64,000 bases of DNA from the NCBI RefSeq assembly GCF_002925905.1, contig NZ_PRDB01000009.1:186001-250000 (forward strand), written 5' to 3'. This stretch comes from Klebsiella michiganensis (GTDB taxonomy: Bacteria > Pseudomonadota > Gammaproteobacteria > Enterobacterales > Enterobacteriaceae). This document shows, piece by piece, positions 61,557 to 64,000 of the stretch (positions are counted from its first letter, which is position 1; each line of letters starts with the position of its first letter). Position numbers and translations under genes: made by a program. A model generated the notes under the pieces. The model was not told the DNA's origin. It saw only the letters and a list, made by a program, of their open reading frames with translations, and ran no database searches.

Positions 61557-62474
61557 ATGATTAAGGCAAGTATGTGGTCCGGCACGCTGGCGCTGGCGGC
61601 CCTGATAAGCCTGCCGCTGCAGGCGGCGGAGCCGGTTAAGGTCGGCTCAAAAATTGACACCGAAGGGGCGCTGCTCGGCAATATTATTTTGCAGGTTCTG
61701 GAAAGCCATGGGGTGAAAACCGTCAATAAAATCCAGCTCGGCACCACCCCGGTGGTGCGCGGGGCGATAACCGCCGGAGAGCTGGACATTTACCCGGAAT
61801 ATACCGGCAACGGCGCGTTCTTCTTCAAAGAGGAGAACGACCCGGCGTGGAAAAACGCGCAGCAGGGATACGAAAAAGTTAAAAAGCTGGATGCGGAAAA
61901 GAATAAGCTCATCTGGCTTACCCCGGCTCCGGCCAACAACACCTGGACTATCGCCGTCCGTCAGGATCTGGCGGAGAAAAACCACCTCGCCTCATTAAGC
62001 GACCTTGCCGGCTATCTGAAAAAGGGCGGTGACTTTAAGCTGGCCGCCTCGGCGGAATTTATTGAACGGCCGGACGCGCTGCCGGCGTTTGAAAAAGCCT
62101 ACGACTTCACGCTCAAGCAAAATCAGCTGCTGTCGCTGGCGGGCGGCGATACGGCGGTCACCATCAAAGCGGCGGCGCAGCAAACCTCCGGCGTGAATGC
62201 GGCGATGGCCTACGGTACCGATGGCCCGGTCGCCGCGCTGGGTCTGCAAACCCTGAGCGACCCGAAGGGCGTGCAGCCGATTTATGCGCCCACGCCGGTC
62301 GTACGTGAAGCGGTGTTAAAAGCGTATCCGCAGATAGCCGACTGGCTACAGCCGGTCTTCGCCAGCCTGGATGAAAAGACGCTGCAAAAGCTGAACGCCA
62401 GTATTGCGGTTGAGGGCCTGGATGCGAAGAAAGTCGCCGCCGACTATCTGCAACAGAAAGGGCTGCTGAAGTAG
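61557..62474 (+). CDS. osmF: OsmF (YehZ), glycine betaine ABC-importer binding protein
   Basis: The periplasmic binding protein of the YehZYXW osmoprotectant importer. It has 305 residues, as in E. coli. A signal peptide ([17 protein letters not shown]) is followed by [20 protein letters not shown], with the OpuAC-type fold signatures [16 protein letters not shown] and [19 protein letters not shown] start at MIKASMWSG (61557); ribosome-binding site AGAGGGA. It precedes yehY by 7 bp. In E. coli the operon is under RpoS. Confidence 0.94.
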   Translation: MIKASMWSGTLALAALISLPLQAAEPVKVGSKIDTEGALLGNIILQVLESHGVKTVNKIQLGTTPVVRGAITAGELDIYPEYTGNGAFFFKEENDPAWKNAQQGYEKVKKLDAEKNKLIWLTPAPANNTWTIAVRQDLAEKNHLASLSDLAGYLKKGGDFKLAASAEFIERPDALPAFEKAYDFTLKQNQLLSLAGGDTAVTIKAAAQQTSGVNAAMAYGTDGPVAALGLQTLSDPKGVQPIYAPTPVVREAVLKAYPQIADWLQPVFASLDEKTLQKLNASIAVEGLDAKKVAADYLQQKGLLK

Positions 62475-62481
62475 GGCGCGC

Positions 62482-63639
62482 GTGACCACTCGTTGCTGTA
62501 ACCGGGTTGCGCTGCTGCTGGCATTCCTCCTGCTGCTGGCGATGGCGCTGCCGTTTATCAACTATGCGCCTAACCGGCTGTTATCGGGCGAGGGGCGCTG
62601 GCTATGGCAGGTCTGGCCGTGGCTGGCGGGCGTACAGGGGGCGGCAGGGCTGCTGATAGCGCTGCTGAGCTGGCGTCCCGGGCGTCTCCCGCTGCTGGTT
62701 ATCTTCCTGCTGGCGGATCTGCTGCTGCCTTTATTGCTGTGGGGAGCCGGCAGTGCGGCGGTACAGCTGGCTCAGAGCGGTTCTCCGCTGGCCCGCACCT
62801 CGCCGGGAAGCGGCCTGTGGCTGGCGCTGGCCCTGTGCCTGCTTATCGCCAGCGATGCCGTTCGTCGCCTGACGACCCGAGCCCTGTGGCGCTGGCTGCT
62901 GAACGCGCAGGTCTGGCTGCTGCCCGCGCTGCTGCTGGGGCTCGGCGCGCTCGATGGCCTCTCTTTGCTGAAAGAGTATTTCAATCGCCGCGAGGTGTTT
63001 GACGATGCGCTGTCCCAGCATGTGACGCTGCTGTTGGGGACCCTGCTGCCGGGGCTGCTGATTGGCTTGCCCGTTGGCGTCTGGCTCTGGCGCTACCCCC
63101 GCTGGCAATCGCCGGTTTTTGCCGTTCTCAACGTGATTCAGACCGTTCCCTCCGTCGCGCTTTTTGGCCTGCTTATCGCGCCGCTGGCCGGGCTGGCGCG
63201 CCAGTTTCCGTCGCTGGCGCAGCTCGGCGTTTCCGGTACCGGCATCACGCCGGCGCTGATTGCGCTAGTACTGTATGCGCTATTGCCGCTGGTGCGCGGG
63301 GTGACGATCGGCCTTCAGCAGGTGCCGCGCGAAGCGCTGGAGAGCGCGACGGCGATGGGGATGAGCGGCGTGCAGCGCTTTCGTCAGGTACAGCTACCGC
63401 TGGCGTTGCCGGTGCTGTTGCGCAGCCTGCGGGTGGTCAGCGTACAAACCGTGGGTATGGCGGTGGTGGCGGCCCTGATTGGCGCGGGCGGCTTCGGCGC
63501 GCTGGTTTTCCAGGGGCTGCTCAGCAGCGCGCTGGATCTGGTGCTGCTGGGGGTTATCCCGACCATCGCGCTGGCGGTGGTGGTGGATGCGTTATTCGCG
63601 CTGTGGGGCGCATTACTGAAAGGAGAGGCCCGTGATTGA
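62482..63639 (+). CDS. yehY: YehY, glycine betaine ABC-importer permease
   Basis: A membrane permease of the YehZYXW system, 385 residues as in E. coli. It starts with GTG. Six or more helices at the C-terminal half carry the BPD_transp_1 domain, with [20 protein letters not shown] as the EAA loop (about 292-312). It overlaps yehX by 8 bp. Confidence 0.93.
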   Translation: MTTRCCNRVALLLAFLLLLAMALPFINYAPNRLLSGEGRWLWQVWPWLAGVQGAAGLLIALLSWRPGRLPLLVIFLLADLLLPLLLWGAGSAAVQLAQSGSPLARTSPGSGLWLALALCLLIASDAVRRLTTRALWRWLLNAQVWLLPALLLGLGALDGLSLLKEYFNRREVFDDALSQHVTLLLGTLLPGLLIGLPVGVWLWRYPRWQSPVFAVLNVIQTVPSVALFGLLIAPLAGLARQFPSLAQLGVSGTGITPALIALVLYALLPLVRGVTIGLQQVPREALESATAMGMSGVQRFRQVQLPLALPVLLRSLRVVSVQTVGMAVVAALIGAGGFGALVFQGLLSSALDLVLLGVIPTIALAVVVDALFALWGALLKGEARD

Positions 63640-64000
63640 GTTCGACGGCGTCAATAAAGCCTTTGCCGGAGAGCCTGCGGTGAAAAACCTCAATCTGCAT
63701 CTGCGCGAGGGGGCATTTTCGGTGCTGATTGGCACCTCCGGCTCGGGGAAGTCGACCACGCTGAAGATGATTAATCGCCTGGTGGAGCACGACAGCGGGA
63801 CGATCCGTTTCGCCGGGCAGGATATTCGCCAGCAGCCGGTGCTCGAACTGCGCCGCAGAATGGGCTACGCCATCCAGTCCATCGGCCTGTTCCCCCACTG
63901 GACGGTGGCGCAGAACATTGCCACCGTCCCGCAGCTGCAAAAGTGGTCGCAGCAGAAGACCCAGGCGCGGGTCGATGAGCTGATGGCCTTGCTGGGGCTG
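63632..64000 (+). CDS. yehX: YehX, glycine betaine ABC-importer ATPase (partial)
   Basis: The ATPase of the YehZYXW importer. It starts with GTG (AGGAGAGGCCC upstream) and is cut by the right window edge after 123 codons. Visible are the N-terminus [20 protein letters not shown] and Walker A (GTSGSGKST), followed by the Q-loop region [13 protein letters not shown]. Walker B and the signature motif lie beyond the edge. Confidence 0.93.
   Translation, partial: MIEFDGVNKAFAGEPAVKNLNLHLREGAFSVLIGTSGSGKSTTLKMINRLVEHDSGTIRFAGQDIRQQPVLELRRRMGYAIQSIGLFPHWTVAQNIATVPQLQKWSQQKTQARVDELMALLGL

Overview
The window is ordinary chromosomal DNA of a member of the Enterobacteriaceae, most likely Klebsiella or a close relative. 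The genes are GC-rich and densely packed. Most follow the E. coli K-12 order from yejE to yehX and their products align closely with E. coli proteins from memory. Two blocks are absent from that E. coli backbone: a gentisate-type 3-hydroxybenzoate operon (mhbRTDHIM), first described in Klebsiella, and a bgl beta-glucoside operon. I see no rRNA, tRNA, insertion sequence, prophage or CRISPR array.

Layout. 1-5.3 kb: yejA-yejB-yejE (oligopeptide/microcin C ABC importer; yejE is cut by the window edge) behind the c-di-GMP phosphodiesterase gene pdeN. 5.4-12.3 kb: mepS, lpxT, yeiR, yeiQ, yeiP, yeiW and setB. 12.4-16.4 kb: the Cra-controlled fructose PTS operon fruBKA. 16.4-21 kb: the pseudouridine operon psuKGT, convergent with yeiI, a kinase with an N-terminal winged helix. 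21-28 kb: nfo, yeiH/yeiE, lysP and the Fur-controlled siderophore receptor gene cirA. 28.0-28.4 kb: a chromosomal hok/sok-type toxin-antitoxin locus. 28.5-36.7 kb: fghA, folE, yeiB, galS and the galactose importer mglBAC. 36.9-39.8 kb: sanA, cdd, yohK, yohJ. 39.9-46.1 kb: the mhb catabolic island. 46.1-51.6 kb: dusC and the antiterminator-controlled bglG-bglF-6-phospho-beta-glucosidase operon. 51.6-64 kb: a methyltransferase, the outer-membrane factor mdtQ, yohD, yohC, pbpG, an acetyltransferase, dld, bglX, and the osmoprotectant ABC genes osmF(yehZ)-yehY-yehX (yehX is cut by the edge).

How the genes work together. Carbon uptake dominates: fructose (fru), galactose (mgl with galS), pseudouridine (psu), aryl beta-glucosides (bgl plus periplasmic BglX) and 3-hydroxybenzoate (mhb) each have transport, catabolism and local regulation side by side. 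Regulatory DNA is easy to read in places: two Cra boxes before fruB, CRP-CytR-CRP before cdd, paired GalS/CRP sites before galS and mglB, a Fur box before cirA, two BglG RNA antiterminator targets, and the MhbR palindrome. From 46 kb onward six REP-type palindromes sit between genes; I noticed none in the first 46 kb.

No completely new system was found. The points most worth a second look are the hok/sok locus with an in-frame mok-like extension, a 34-bp near-operator-like inverted repeat in the psuK leader, a 15-bp inverted repeat between fghA and folE, a terminator-like hairpin between setB and fruB, and the lack of any ATG at the family start of yejA. Gene starts were chosen by ribosome-binding site and remembered family length; no database search was run.
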